Source: Burkholderia guangdongensis (lineage in GTDB: Bacteria > Pseudomonadota > Gammaproteobacteria > Burkholderiales > Burkholderiaceae). From it: DNA of 64,000 bases. Under the pieces are notes generated by a model. The model had not been told where the DNA came from, made no database searches, and saw only the letters and a program-made list of their open reading frames with translations. Positions within the stretch are counted from its first letter, which is position 1. Each line of letters opens with the position of its first letter. The stretch spans positions 44,456-108,455 of the forward strand of contig NZ_JACBNX010000028.1 in NCBI RefSeq assembly GCF_013403875.1, in the 5' to 3' direction. The position numbers and the translations under genes were made by a program. This document shows positions 26,887 to 37,306 of this stretch, piece after piece.

Positions 26887-27903
26887 TCACGACGGTGACG
26901 ACGGTGACGACTGCGGTGCGGGCGGCGTCGACGGCGATGCGGGCGGCGGCGACACGACGGCGAGCGGTGCGATGCCCGCCTCGCCGCCGAGCAGCAGCGC
27001 GCCGTGCCCCATGTCGAGCACCGCCGCGAGGCTCTGCACGCCGCCGAGCTTGCGCACGTCGAACGTCAGGCCGCCGTCGCGCGACGCGACGATCGCGCCG
27101 CCCTGGCCCACCAGCACCAGTTCGCCGTCGCCGAGTTGCGTCGCGCCGAAATACGACGTCGGAATGTGGCTGTCGACGTGCGTCCACGTCTCGCCGCGAT
27201 CGGAGCTGCGCACGACGTTGCCGCGCATCCCGTACGCGACCCAGTCACCGTTCGCGAGCATCAGCGCGCCGAACAGCGAGCCTTGGTACGGCGACGGCCG
27301 CTTGTCCCAGGTCGCGCCGTTGTCGGTCGAGCGCAGCAGCGTGCCGCTTTCGCCGGCGATCAGCAGATTGCCGTGGCCGTCGCCGACGATCGCGTTCAGA
27401 TGGCGGTCGCCGACCGGCGTCTTCAGCGGCTGCCACGTGAGCCCGGCATCGTCCGAGCGCAGCAGCTGGCCGAAGCTGCCGGATACGAACAGCGGGCCGT
27501 TCGCGGTACCCCACACCGACAGCAGCGGATCGGAATGTTCGTGGTCGGCATGCACTTCGCGCCAGTGCTCGCCGGCGTCGTCGGTGCGCACGATGCGGCC
27601 GTCGTGGCCAACCGCGATACCGAGCGTCGGCGTGACGAACGTGACCTGCGTGAGCGTCGACGGCTGGTCCGGCGTGACGGACGCGGGGCGCCAGTGCTTG
27701 CCGCCGTCGTCCGAGAGCAGGATCACGCCGCGCTCGCCGACCGCGACGATCCGCGCGCCGGCCCGCGCGAGGCCATTGATCTGCAGGCGATCCGCGTGAA
27801 TCGCGGTCGCGGGGAACGCCGGCAGCGGGCGCGGCGAGAACGCGAACAGCGCGGCGCCTAGCACGAGCGCCGACATCGCGAGTCCGGGCAACGTTCGTTT
27901 CAT
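26887..27903 (-). CDS. YCF48-like beta-propeller protein (exported)
   Basis: A 338-residue protein with an N-terminal signal or anchor (Met-Lys-Arg-Thr then a hydrophobic run to about residue 25). Six Asp-box/BNR-type turns are readable: SDDGGKHW, TDDAGEHW, SDDAGLTW, STDNGATW, SSDRGETW and SRDGGLTF, which implies a propeller of six or seven blades. The C-terminus is a Pro/Ser-rich tail. The ATG at 27903 has AGGAGA upstream. It lies 54 bp before the RND gene in the same operon. YCF48-like partners of RND proteins are common next to DUF1302/DUF1329 genes and may help assemble the transporter. Confidence 0.88.
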   Translation of the reverse strand: MKRTLPGLAMSALVLGAALFAFSPRPLPAFPATAIHADRLQINGLARAGARIVAVGERGVILLSDDGGKHWRPASVTPDQPSTLTQVTFVTPTLGIAVGHDGRIVRTDDAGEHWREVHADHEHSDPLLSVWGTANGPLFVSGSFGQLLRSDDAGLTWQPLKTPVGDRHLNAIVGDGHGNLLIAGESGTLLRSTDNGATWDKRPSPYQGSLFGALMLANGDWVAYGMRGNVVRSSDRGETWTHVDSHIPTSYFGATQLGDGELVLVGQGGAIVASRDGGLTFDVRKLGGVQSLAAVLDMGHGALLLGGEAGIAPLAVVSPPPASPSTPPAPQSSPSSPS

Positions 27904-28043
27904 CTTCTGTCTCCTGTCGACCAGAGTTGGCGCTTTAGCGCTTACTCCGGTCCCATGCAAGGCTCGGGCCGGCGGTCTACGCCGCGGCCTCGAATCGTCC
28001 TGAATGCGGGGCGGTCATGTCCGCGCGCGTCCGGGCACGGCCG

Positions 28044-29249
28044 TCATGCACCGACCTCGAACAGCGCGGCGGCGCCCATGCCGCCGCCAATGCACATCGT
28101 CACGACGACGTGACTCACGCCTCGGCGCGCGCCTTCGAGCAGCGCGTGCATCGTCATCCGCGTGCCGGACATGCCGAACGGATGGCCGAGCGCGATCGCG
28201 CCGCCGTCGACGTTCAGCCGGTCGTCAGGAATGCCGAGCTTGTCGCGGCAATACAGCACCTGGCACGCGAACGCCTCGTTCAGCTCCCACAGGCCGACGT
28301 CGCGCACGGTCAGGCCGAAGCGGTCGAGCAGCTTCGGCACCGCGAACACCGGGCCGATGCCCATCTCGTCCGGCTCGCAACCGGCGACCGTGAGCCCACG
28401 GAACGTGCCGAGCGGCGCGAGGCCGCGCGCCTTCGCTTCGGCGCGCGACATCACGACCACCGCCGCCGCGCCGTCCGACAGCTGCGACGCATTGCCCGCC
28501 GTCACGAACTCGCCCTGCGCGACGGCTTCGCCGCCGCTCCACACCGGCTTCAACCCGGCGAGGCTCGCGGCCGACGTATCGGCGCGCGCGCATTCGTCGC
28601 GCGTCGCGCGCACATCCTCGTGGCCGGTCGCGTTGCCTTCCTTGTCGAACAGCGCACGGCGCACGTCGAGCGGCGCCATCTCCGCGTCGAAGCGGCCGGC
28701 CGCCTGCGCGGCGGCGGTACGCTGCTGGCTTTGCAGCGCGTACGCGTCCTGGTCCGCGCGCGAGATCCCGTAGCGGCGCGACACGACCTCGGCCGTCTCG
28801 ATCATCGCCATGTACGCGGCCGGCTGCTGCGCGAGCACCGCCTGCGAACGCGCGCGATATGCGTTCTTGTGCTTGTTCTGCGTCAGCGTGATCGACTCGA
28901 CGCCGCCCGCGACGACGATCCGCGCATCGCCCGCGCCGACGCTGCGCGCGGCGGTCGCGATCGTCATCAGGCCGGACGAGCACATCCGGTCGATCGCCAT
29001 CCCCGGCACCGACGCGGGCAGGCCCGCCGCGACGGCCGACAGCCGGCCGATGTTGTAGCCCTGCGAGCCCTGCTGCGCGGCGCAGCCGATCAGCACGTCG
29101 TCGACGTCGCCGGGCGCGACGCCCGCTCGCTCGATCGCCGAGCGCACGACGTGGCCGCCGAGCACCGGCGCGTCGGTATCGTTGAACATCCCGCGAAACG
29201 CCTTGCCGATCGGCGTGCGCGCGGCGGAGACGATGACTGCATCTTCCAT
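28044..29249 (-). CDS. acetyl-CoA acetyltransferase/thiolase
   Basis: A 401-residue thiolase. The acylation cysteine is Cys90 in DRMCSSGLMT, the His is in GHPFGMSG and the second Cys is in CIGGGMGAA. It therefore has the full catalytic set for cleaving a 3-ketoacyl-CoA. It is one of two thiolases in the long minus-strand run; the other (33885-35036) is FadA6-like. This one may act on another beta-oxidation intermediate, such as a steroid side chain or a short acyl-CoA from rings C/D. It is 16 bp after the MaoC gene; 140 bp without a clear gene follow before YCF48. Confidence 0.93.
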   Translation of the reverse strand: MEDAVIVSAARTPIGKAFRGMFNDTDAPVLGGHVVRSAIERAGVAPGDVDDVLIGCAAQQGSQGYNIGRLSAVAAGLPASVPGMAIDRMCSSGLMTIATAARSVGAGDARIVVAGGVESITLTQNKHKNAYRARSQAVLAQQPAAYMAMIETAEVVSRRYGISRADQDAYALQSQQRTAAAQAAGRFDAEMAPLDVRRALFDKEGNATGHEDVRATRDECARADTSAASLAGLKPVWSGGEAVAQGEFVTAGNASQLSDGAAAVVVMSRAEAKARGLAPLGTFRGLTVAGCEPDEMGIGPVFAVPKLLDRFGLTVRDVGLWELNEAFACQVLYCRDKLGIPDDRLNVDGGAIALGHPFGMSGTRMTMHALLEGARRGVSHVVVTMCIGGGMGAAALFEVGA

Positions 29250-29265
29250 GAAGGGCTCTCTGGAT

Positions 29266-29754
29266 TTAGAAGTAGTAGCGGCTGATCGTGTCGGCGACGC
29301 AGCCCGGCTTGGGCTCGCCGTCGATCTCGACCGTCACGCGGATCCACGCCTGCACGCCGCCGTCGAGCGGCTCGACGCGCAGCAGCTCGCCGACGCCGCG
29401 CACATGCGCGCCGACCTTCACCGGCGCGGGGAAGCGGATCTTGTCGCAGCCGTAGTTGACGCCGAGCCGCGCGCCGTCGATGCGCACGATCTGCGGCAGG
29501 AAATAGTTGACCAGCGACAGCGTCAGATAACCGTGCGCGATGCACGCGCCGAACGGGCCGCGCTTCGCGCGCACCGGATCGACGTGCACCCACTGGTGAT
29601 CGCCGGTCGCGTCCGCGAAGCCGTCGATGCGGAGCTGGTCGATCTCGAGCCACGCGCTCTCGCCGAGCCGCTCGCCGACCGCGGCGGCCAGCTCGTCCGG
29701 ATGCGCGAATACGCGGGGCGTCGCACGCGGGATGTCGAGGGTCGCGTCCATCAT
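29266..29754 (-). CDS. MaoC-family enoyl-CoA hydratase
   Basis: A 162-residue single hot-dog protein of the MaoC group. The hydratase-2 motif is clear in DGFADATGDHQWVHVDP, with Asp and His as the catalytic pair, followed by GPFGACIAHGYLTLSL. These enzymes hydrate 2-enoyl-CoA to (R)-3-hydroxyacyl-CoA. It starts with two ATGs (29754 and 29751), overlapping the stop of the ipdF-like gene. It sits between that SDR and a thiolase, which fits a step of ring C/D or side-chain beta-oxidation. The exact substrate is unknown. Confidence 0.9.
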   Translation of the reverse strand: MMDATLDIPRATPRVFAHPDELAAAVGERLGESAWLEIDQLRIDGFADATGDHQWVHVDPVRAKRGPFGACIAHGYLTLSLVNYFLPQIVRIDGARLGVNYGCDKIRFPAPVKVGAHVRGVGELLRVEPLDGGVQAWIRVTVEIDGEPKPGCVADTISRYYF

Positions 29755-30551
29755 GCGTGCTGGCTACTGACCGACAGGATTTCGCCCGTCATGTACGACG
29801 CGTAATCGCTTGCAAGAAACATCATCACGTTGGCGACCTCCCAGACTTCGGCGGCGCGCCCGAACGCTTCGCGCGACGCCAGTTGATTCAGCAAATCGGC
29901 CGGGGCCGACTTCTTCAGAAAATCGTGCATCGCGATGCTCGGCGCGACCGCGTTGATGCGCACGCCGTACGGCGCCGCCTCGAGCGCCGCGCAGCGCGTG
30001 AGCGCCATCACGCCCGCCTTCGCGGCCGCGTAGTGCGCCTGTTCCGCCTGCGCGCGCCAGCCGAGCACCGATGCGTTGTTGACGATCGCGCCGCGTCCGC
30101 GGGCCTGCATGTGCGGCAGCATCGCGCGCGTCATCCGGAACGTCCCGGTGAGGCTAATGTCGATCACCCGCGACCATTCGGCATCGTCCATTTCGATGAT
30201 GCGTTTCGAGCCGCCGAGCCCGGCGTTGTTGATCAGTACGTCGACGCCGTCGAGCTTGTCCTGCGCCTCGGCGACGAGCGCCTGCACGTCGTCCTCGACA
30301 GCGACGTTGCAGAGGCGCCCGTAAATCTGCTGCAGCCCCGTTTCCGCGCGCAGCGTGTCGACCGCCTGCTCGAGGCGCTTCTCGTGGATGTCGGAGATGA
30401 AGAGGGCCCGGCAGCCTTCCTCCGCCGCGCGGCGCGCGGCCGCGAAGCCGATGCCGGCGCCGGCGGCGGCCGTGATCAGCACCGATTTGCCGGCGAGGAG
30501 CTGGTGGCCCGGCACGTATGCGGGCGCCGGCTTGATCTGGGGTTCGTTCAT
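29751..30551 (-). CDS. ipdF: IpdF-like SDR (ring C/D 3-hydroxyacyl-type dehydrogenase)
   Basis: A 266-residue SDR. The cofactor motif is the unusual TAAAGAGIG. Then come NNAGLGGSKRI and a long signature, NNASVLGWRAQAEQAHYAAAK, containing the catalytic Ser, Tyr and Lys. The ending ASYMTGEILSVSSQH matches what I recall of mycobacterial IpdF (Rv3559c). IpdF oxidises the 5-hydroxyl of 5-OH-HIP-CoA during ring C/D degradation. It overlaps the FadE30-like gene upstream and the MaoC gene downstream by 4 bp each, so it is translationally coupled. Confidence 0.85.
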   Translation of the reverse strand: MNEPQIKPAPAYVPGHQLLAGKSVLITAAAGAGIGFAAARRAAEEGCRALFISDIHEKRLEQAVDTLRAETGLQQIYGRLCNVAVEDDVQALVAEAQDKLDGVDVLINNAGLGGSKRIIEMDDAEWSRVIDISLTGTFRMTRAMLPHMQARGRGAIVNNASVLGWRAQAEQAHYAAAKAGVMALTRCAALEAAPYGVRINAVAPSIAMHDFLKKSAPADLLNQLASREAFGRAAEVWEVANVMMFLASDYASYMTGEILSVSSQHA

Positions 30552-31750
30552 GCGTTACCTCGAGGTTCCCTGGGCATGCCGAGCCCGCGCTCGGCCATGA
30601 TGTTGAGCTGGATTTCGTTGGTGCCCGCGTAGATCGTGTCCGCGCGGGAGAACAGGAACACGCGCTGCAGATGCATGCGTTTTTCGTCGGACGGATCGAT
30701 GACGTTCGCGCGCGCGCCGAGCACGTCCATCGCGAGCTGGCCGAGATCGCGGTGCCAGTTCGACCAGTAGTACTTGTAGATCAGCGCGTCACGGCGCAGT
30801 GGCGCGGCGGCCTCGCCATCCGCACCGTCGGCGCCGGACAGCATCCTGAGCGCGTTGTAGCGCATCACGCGCAGGCCCGCCCACGCGCGGCCGATCCGCT
30901 GACGCAACACCGGGTCGCGATCCGCGCCGGCGTCGCGCGCGGCGTCGATCACCCATTCGAGCTCGCGCACGAACTGCATCTGCTGGCCGAGCGTCGACAT
31001 GCCGCGCTCGAAGCCGAGCAGCGTCATCGCGATCCGCCAGCCGTCGCCGGGCGCGCCGACGAGATCGCATGCCTGCGCACGCGCGCCGTCGAAGAACACT
31101 TCGTTGAACTCCGCGCCGCCGTTCATCTGACGGATCGGCCGGATCTCGACGCCCGGCTGGTCGAGCGGCATCAGCAGGAACGACAGTCCCTTGTTCCCCT
31201 TCGATGCCGGATCGGTGCGCGCGAGCACGAAAATCCAGTCGGATTCGTGCGCGAGCGACGTCCACACTTTCTGGCCATACACGCGCCACGAACCGTCCGC
31301 GTCCTGCTCCGCGCGCGTGCGCACGTTCGCGAGATCGGAGCCCGCGCCGGGCTCCGAGTAGCCCTGGCACCAGAACTGCGTGCCGGACAGGATGCCGGGC
31401 AGGAAGCGCGCGCGCTGGTCGTCGGTGCCGCACGCGACGAGCGTCGGCCCGAGCAGCCCTTCGCCGATGTGGCCCATCCGCCCCGGCCCGCCCGCGCGCG
31501 CGTATTCCTCGTGAAAGATCACCTGCTCGGCGACCGAGAAGCCGCGGCCGCCCGCTTCGACCGGCCAGCCGAGCCCGGTCCAGCCGCCGTTCGCCATTTC
31601 CCGTTCCCATGCCTTGCGCAGCTCGGGCCACGCTTCCTCGTCGCCGGGGCCGCCGCGATGCTTCAGGCACGCGAATTCGCCGGTCAGGTGCGAGCGCATC
31701 CAGTCCGCGACTTCGTGCCGCAATTGTTGTTCGCGAGTCTCGCCGTTCAT
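30548..31750 (-). CDS. acyl-CoA dehydrogenase, large subunit type (FadE30/IpdE1-like)
   Basis: A 400-residue acyl-CoA dehydrogenase with the FAD/substrate motifs WCQGYSEPGAGSDLANV and DWIFVLARTD. Near the C-terminus it reads TIYAGTNEIQLNIMAERGLGMPR: the usual catalytic Glu of YEGT is Ala here. That is expected for steroid-type alpha2beta2 dehydrogenases in which the partner completes the site. It overlaps the partner-like gene (31747-32976) by 4 bp. By analogy with IpdE1-IpdE2 it should desaturate a HIP-CoA derivative. Electrons would go to EtfBA. Confidence 0.88.
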   Translation of the reverse strand: MNGETREQQLRHEVADWMRSHLTGEFACLKHRGGPGDEEAWPELRKAWEREMANGGWTGLGWPVEAGGRGFSVAEQVIFHEEYARAGGPGRMGHIGEGLLGPTLVACGTDDQRARFLPGILSGTQFWCQGYSEPGAGSDLANVRTRAEQDADGSWRVYGQKVWTSLAHESDWIFVLARTDPASKGNKGLSFLLMPLDQPGVEIRPIRQMNGGAEFNEVFFDGARAQACDLVGAPGDGWRIAMTLLGFERGMSTLGQQMQFVRELEWVIDAARDAGADRDPVLRQRIGRAWAGLRVMRYNALRMLSGADGADGEAAAPLRRDALIYKYYWSNWHRDLGQLAMDVLGARANVIDPSDEKRMHLQRVFLFSRADTIYAGTNEIQLNIMAERGLGMPREPRGNA

Positions 31751-32976
31751 TGCAATGCTCCTGCGCGTGCGGCGGACGGGCGCGTCGCGTGTGCGAACGC
31801 GGCGGTCGGGTCGTCGCGGCCGTTAGTTGCGACGTCGCCGATCGCATGGCCCGCGATCCATTCGAGCAGTTGCGGCGTCGTGCCGAACTGCGCGCCCGAC
31901 GCCTGCGCACGCTTGAAATAGAGTTGCGGGTCGTATTCCCACGTGAAGCCGACGCCGCCGTGAAGCTGGATCGCTTCCTGCGCGCAGAACGCGTACGCGT
32001 CGTTCGCGGCGGCCTTCGCGGCCGCGACGTCCGCGCGCAGCGCGGCGGACGGTGTCGCGCCGCCGTCCGCGTCCCACGCGTGCGCGGCGCCGAGCACGGC
32101 CGAGCGCGCGGATTCGATCAGCACCATCATCTGCGCGCAACGATGCTTGACCGCCTGGAACGACGCGATCGCGCGGCCGAACTGCACGCGCTGGCCGGTG
32201 TAGTCGAGCGTCAGGTCGAGGCACTGCTGCGCGCCGCCGAGCTGCTCGGCCGCGAGCGCGAGCACGGCGAACCACGCGGTGCGGTCGAGCACGCTCGCCG
32301 CGTCGCGGCCCGCGAGCAACGCATCGCGGGTGACGCGTACGTCGTCGAGCACGACGCGCGCGATCGGACGCGTGCCGTCGAGCGTGTCGAGCGGCGTCGC
32401 GACGATGCCGGACACCGCGGCGACGTCCACCGCGAACAGCCCGACCGACCGCGCTTCGTTCGCGATCCGCGCCGGGATCAGCAGCAGATCCGCGCGCGCG
32501 CCGTCGATCACGAAGTCGGCGACGCCGGACAATGCGTAGCCGCCCGCCGTCTCGTCGGCAACGAACGGAAACGGCTGAGCGGCGAACGGCATGTCGAGCG
32601 GCAGCGCGAGCGTCGCGCTGCATGCGCCTTCGGCAATCTTCGCGAGCCACGCGTGTGCGGCCGGCGCGTCGCACTGCGCGAGCGCGGTCGCGGCGAGGCA
32701 GGTCGTCGGCAGATAGGGCACGCATGCGACGCGCCGGCCGAGCTGCTCCATCAGCAGCACCTGCTCGAGCGCGCCGAGCCCGACGCCGCCCGCCGCTTCC
32801 GGCAACGCGAGCGCGTTCCAGCCGAGCTCGCCCGCGAGCGTCGCCCACAGCGCGTCGTCGCGGCCAGCCGAGTGCTCGAGCGCGCGGCGCACGTCGGCCG
32901 ACGCACTGCGTTCGGCGAGCACGTCGGCCGCCGCGTCGCGGATCATCGCCTGTTCGTCGGTGAGCGACAGTTCCAT
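31747..32976 (-). CDS. acyl-CoA dehydrogenase, partner type (FadE33/IpdE2-like)
   Basis: A 409-residue acyl-CoA dehydrogenase homologue with a weaker substrate domain. The C-terminal part has DYTGQRVQFGRAIASFQAVKH and AIQLHGGVGFTWEYDPQLYFKR, features of the beta-type partners of steroid acyl-CoA dehydrogenases. The canonical WxTxxxG/EPGAGSD flavin motif is absent. It is coupled by a 4-bp overlap to the FadE30-like gene, which argues for one heterotetramer. Start ATG at 32976, 3 bp after the end of the MFE-2-type SDR. Confidence 0.87.
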   Translation of the reverse strand: MELSLTDEQAMIRDAAADVLAERSASADVRRALEHSAGRDDALWATLAGELGWNALALPEAAGGVGLGALEQVLLMEQLGRRVACVPYLPTTCLAATALAQCDAPAAHAWLAKIAEGACSATLALPLDMPFAAQPFPFVADETAGGYALSGVADFVIDGARADLLLIPARIANEARSVGLFAVDVAAVSGIVATPLDTLDGTRPIARVVLDDVRVTRDALLAGRDAASVLDRTAWFAVLALAAEQLGGAQQCLDLTLDYTGQRVQFGRAIASFQAVKHRCAQMMVLIESARSAVLGAAHAWDADGGATPSAALRADVAAAKAAANDAYAFCAQEAIQLHGGVGFTWEYDPQLYFKRAQASGAQFGTTPQLLEWIAGHAIGDVATNGRDDPTAAFAHATRPSAARAGALQ

Positions 32977-32979
32977 CGC

Positions 32980-33858
32980 TCAGCTCCCGTAGACCGGCTG
33001 CGCGGGCCGCGCGTCGGCGAGCAGCTTCGCGACGGCCGGCCCGACTTCGCCGGGCGCCCAGCGCGCGCCGCGATCGACGCGCGGGCCGGTGCGCCACCCT
33101 TCGGCGACCGAGATCATCCCGCCCGCGACCTCGAACACCTGCCCGGTCACGTCGGCCGACTGCGCGCTGCCGAGCCACACGACGAGCGGCGCGACGTTCG
33201 CCGGGTCGTAGTAGTCGAACGCGCCGAGTTCGGGCTTCTTCATCATGTCGGCGAACACGTTCTCGGTCATCGACGTGCGCGCGGCCGGCGCGAGCGCATT
33301 CGCGCGCACGCCGTAGCGATGCAGCTCGGCCGCCTGCATCAGCGTCAGCGCGGCGATCGCGGCCTTCGCGGCGCCGTAGTTCGACTGGCCGATCGAGCCC
33401 TGCAGCCCCGCGCCGGAGCTCGTGTTGATGATTCGCGCGTCGACCGGCGTGCCGGCCTTCGCGGCGTCGCGCCATGCGCGCGCGAGCAGGTTCGACAGGC
33501 AGAAGTGGCCGCGCAGATGCACGCGCATCACGTCGTCCCAGTCGTTTTCGGTCATGCTCGCGAACATCTTGTCGCGGCAGATGCCCGCGTTGTTCACGAG
33601 CACGTGCACGTCGCCGAACGCGTCGCGCGCGGCGTCGACGATCCGCTGCGCGGTGTCGATGCGCGTGATGTCGTCGGCGTTCGCGAGCGCGCGGCCGCCT
33701 CGTTTCACGATCTCGTCGCAGACCGCCTGCGCGGCGTCATGCCGGATGTCGTTGACGACGACCGCCGCGCCCTCGGCCGCGAACGCGAGCGCATATTCGC
33801 GCCCGAGCCCGCCGCCCGCGCCGGTGATGATAACGGTGCGTCCGTTGCAGATTCCCAT
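32980..33858 (-). CDS. SDR, MFE-2/17beta-HSD4-type 3-hydroxyacyl-CoA dehydrogenase
   Basis: A 292-residue SDR resembling the dehydrogenase domain of multifunctional enzyme type 2. It has TGAGGGLGREYALAFAAEGA, NNAGICRDKMFASMTENDW, the Ser of TSSGAGLQGS and YGAAKAAI. The C-terminal extension after AGGMISVAEGW is about 35 residues. Such enzymes oxidise 3-hydroxyacyl-CoA to 3-ketoacyl-CoA. The ATG at 33858 is chosen from the conserved MGICNGRTVIITG start. It lies 26 bp after the FadA6-like thiolase, and so could feed a thiolase step. Confidence 0.9.
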   Translation of the reverse strand: MGICNGRTVIITGAGGGLGREYALAFAAEGAAVVVNDIRHDAAQAVCDEIVKRGGRALANADDITRIDTAQRIVDAARDAFGDVHVLVNNAGICRDKMFASMTENDWDDVMRVHLRGHFCLSNLLARAWRDAAKAGTPVDARIINTSSGAGLQGSIGQSNYGAAKAAIAALTLMQAAELHRYGVRANALAPAARTSMTENVFADMMKKPELGAFDYYDPANVAPLVVWLGSAQSADVTGQVFEVAGGMISVAEGWRTGPRVDRGARWAPGEVGPAVAKLLADARPAQPVYGS

Positions 33859-33884
33859 GCTGTTCCTCGTCGAAGATGGCGCGC

Positions 33885-35032
<1,148 letters not shown>

Positions 35033-35036
<4 letters not shown>

Positions 35037-36103
35037 TGGAACTGCTCCTCGAGATCGAAGGTCTGCGCGGGGCCGGCCGTCATCGCGCCGGTCAGGATCG
35101 CGTCGGCCACGCGGGCCTTGTGGAACGCGCTGTCGCCCCAGCTGTTGGCGAGCGCCCAGATGCGTTTCATGAAAATCTGCAGATCGAGCTCCCACGTGTA
35201 GCCGATCGCGCCGTGCACCTGCATCGTGTGGCGCGCGGCGAGCTGCGCGGCGGCGACCGCCGCGAGCTTCGCGTGCGACACGAACACCGCGCGCTGCGGA
35301 TGGTCGTCCGCGATCGCCTTCGCGGCGCGCGCGACCACCGGCCGCGCGAACTCGTAGCGGATCGCGACGTCCGCGAGCAGGTGCTTGAGCGCCTGATACG
35401 AGCCGATCGCCTTGCCGAACTGCTTGCGCTGCGCGCTGTAGTCGATCGCGACGTCGAGCACGCGCTGCGTGAGCCCGAGCAGTTGCGCGGCGACCGCGAA
35501 CGCGCCGTGATCGAGCGCGCGCGCAAGGATCGGCGCGGCTTCGTCGGCGCTCGCGATGCGCGTCGCGACGGTCGGCTCCCAGTCGAGCGTGAACAGCCGC
35601 CGCGACGGATCGACGCTGTCGACCGCGCGCCACGCGCACTGCGCGGGATCGACGCGGTGCAGCTCGCCGCGGTGCTCGCACAGCAGCGTGTGCGCGACGT
35701 GCACGTCGGCCGCGTACGGATTGGCCGGATGCACGAGCGCGACGCGCGCGCGGCCCTCCGCGACGTCGCGCAGCAGCGCATCGCGCCAGCCGCTCGCGGG
35801 CAGCGCGGCGAGCGCGCCGGCCGCGACGAGCGCGGTGTCGAGCAGCGGTTCCGGGCTGCCGAAATAGCCGTAGGTCTGCGCGAGCAGCGCCCATTCGACT
35901 TCGGTCAGCCCGAGGCCGCCGTACGCTTCGGGCACCGACACCGCGGTCAGCCCCTGCGACGCGAACAGCGCCCACAGGTCGTCGGAGCGGCCGGTCGGCG
36001 TCGTCCACAGCTCGCGGATCAGCTCCGGCGTCATTTCGGTCATCAGGAGGCGCTTCACGGAATCCGCGAGCGCTTCCTGGTCTTCATCGAATACGAAATC
36101 CAT
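35033..36103 (-). CDS. acyl-CoA dehydrogenase, short partner type (FadE32-like)
   Basis: A 356-residue acyl-CoA dehydrogenase-like protein. The N-terminal helical domain starts with DFVFDEDQEALADSVKRLL. The C-terminal domain has YSAQRKQFGKAIGSYQALKHLLAD and QVHGAIGYTWELDLQIFMKR. It lacks the flavin motif EPGAGSD, as do the small partners of steroid acyl-CoA dehydrogenases. It follows the large-type gene (36137-37306) after 33 bp, so the two probably form a second heteromer analogous to FadE31-FadE32. Substrate: a later ring C/D CoA ester, by inference. Confidence 0.86.
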
Positions 36104-36136
36104 ACGATGTCCGTTGGGTGAAGTGAGCGCGGACGG

Positions 36137-37306
36137 TCACACGCGCGGCATGCCGAGCATCCGTTCGGCGACGATGTTGCGCTGGATCTCGTTGGTGCCC
36201 GCGTAGATCGGGCCGGCCTGCGCGAACAGGAAGCCGTCGAGCCAGTGGCCGAGCAGCGCGTGCTGCGCGGGCGTTTGCGGGACGATCTCGCCGTGCGCGC
36301 CGAGGATGTCGAGCGCGGTCTGGTGCATCCGCAGATCGAGCTCCGACCAGAACACCTTGTTCGTGCTCGATTCCGCGCCGATGTGGCCGCCCTTCTGGAG
36401 CCGGCATGCGGTCGCGTACGTCGACAGCGCGTACGCCTGCGCGTCCATCCACGCGGCGACGACGCGCTCGCGCAGCGTCGGGTCGCGGTCGGCGCTGTCG
36501 CGGTGCGCGAGATACAGGTCGCGCAGCGCCTGCGCGGTGCGCTGGAAGCGTGCGGGTGAGCGCAGCATCAGCCCGCGCTCGAAGCCGGCGGTCGCCATCG
36601 CGACCTGCCAGCCCGCGCCTTCCGCCGCGAGCCGGTTCTCGACCGGCACGCGCACGTCGTCGAAGAAAATCTCCGCGAAGCCGGTCTGGCCGTTCAGTTG
36701 CCTGATCGGCCGCACCGTGATGCCCGGCGCGGACAGCGGCACCATCAGGAACGTGAGCCCGTGATGGCGCGACGATTCCGGATCGCTGCGGAACAGGCCG
36801 AACAGCCAGTCGGCCCACACCGCGCGCGTCGACCAGATCTTCTGGCCGTTCAGCACGTATTCGTCGCCGACGCGAATCGCGCTCGTGCGGATCGCGGCCA
36901 TGTCGGAACCGGCGTTCGGCTCCGACCAGCCCTGCGCCCACACGTGCTCGCCCGCGGCCATCGCGGGCAGGAAGCGCGCCTTCTGCTCATCGGTGCCGAA
37001 ATCCATCAGCGTCGGGCCGAGCAGGAAGATCCCGTTCTGGTTCACGCGCATCGGCGCATCGGCGCGCCAGTACTCTTCCTCGAAGATCAGCCATTCGATC
37101 AGGTCGCAGCCGCGCCCGCCGAGCTCGCGCGGCCACGTGACCATGCTCCAGCGGCCCGAGTGCAGCGTGCGCTCCCATTCGCGGTGCGCGGCGAAGCCTT
37201 CCTCGGTGTCGAAGCTCGGCAGCCGCTCGCGCGGCACGTGCGTCGCGAGCCAGTCGCGGATCTCCGCGCGGAACGCCTGCTGCTGCGGGGTGTAGGTCAG
37301 GTTCAT
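36137..37306 (-). CDS. acyl-CoA dehydrogenase, large type (FadE31-like)
   Basis: A 389-residue acyl-CoA dehydrogenase with WAQGWSEPNAGSDMAAIRT and ADWLFGLFRSD flavin/substrate motifs, and PIYAGTNEIQRNIVAERMLGMPRV at the end. As in the gene at 30548, Ala replaces the catalytic Glu of the YEGT motif. It overlaps the EchA20-like gene by 4 bp and is followed by a partner-type subunit. Together they are the second large/small dehydrogenase pair of this operon. It needs FAD and ETF. Confidence 0.88.
   Translation of the reverse strand: MNLTYTPQQQAFRAEIRDWLATHVPRERLPSFDTEEGFAAHREWERTLHSGRWSMVTWPRELGGRGCDLIEWLIFEEEYWRADAPMRVNQNGIFLLGPTLMDFGTDEQKARFLPAMAAGEHVWAQGWSEPNAGSDMAAIRTSAIRVGDEYVLNGQKIWSTRAVWADWLFGLFRSDPESSRHHGLTFLMVPLSAPGITVRPIRQLNGQTGFAEIFFDDVRVPVENRLAAEGAGWQVAMATAGFERGLMLRSPARFQRTAQALRDLYLAHRDSADRDPTLRERVVAAWMDAQAYALSTYATACRLQKGGHIGAESSTNKVFWSELDLRMHQTALDILGAHGEIVPQTPAQHALLGHWLDGFLFAQAGPIYAGTNEIQRNIVAERMLGMPRV

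Noticed and set aside
24253..26898. 881-codon open frame on the plus strand opposite the RND gene
   Set aside because: Arg/His/Asp-rich low-complexity translation with no domain; it mirrors the GC-rich RND coding sequence on the other strand.
28044..29249. FadA6 (ring C/D thiolase)
   Set aside because: The thiolase at 33885-35036 matches FadA6 better at both termini; this one is left as a general thiolase.
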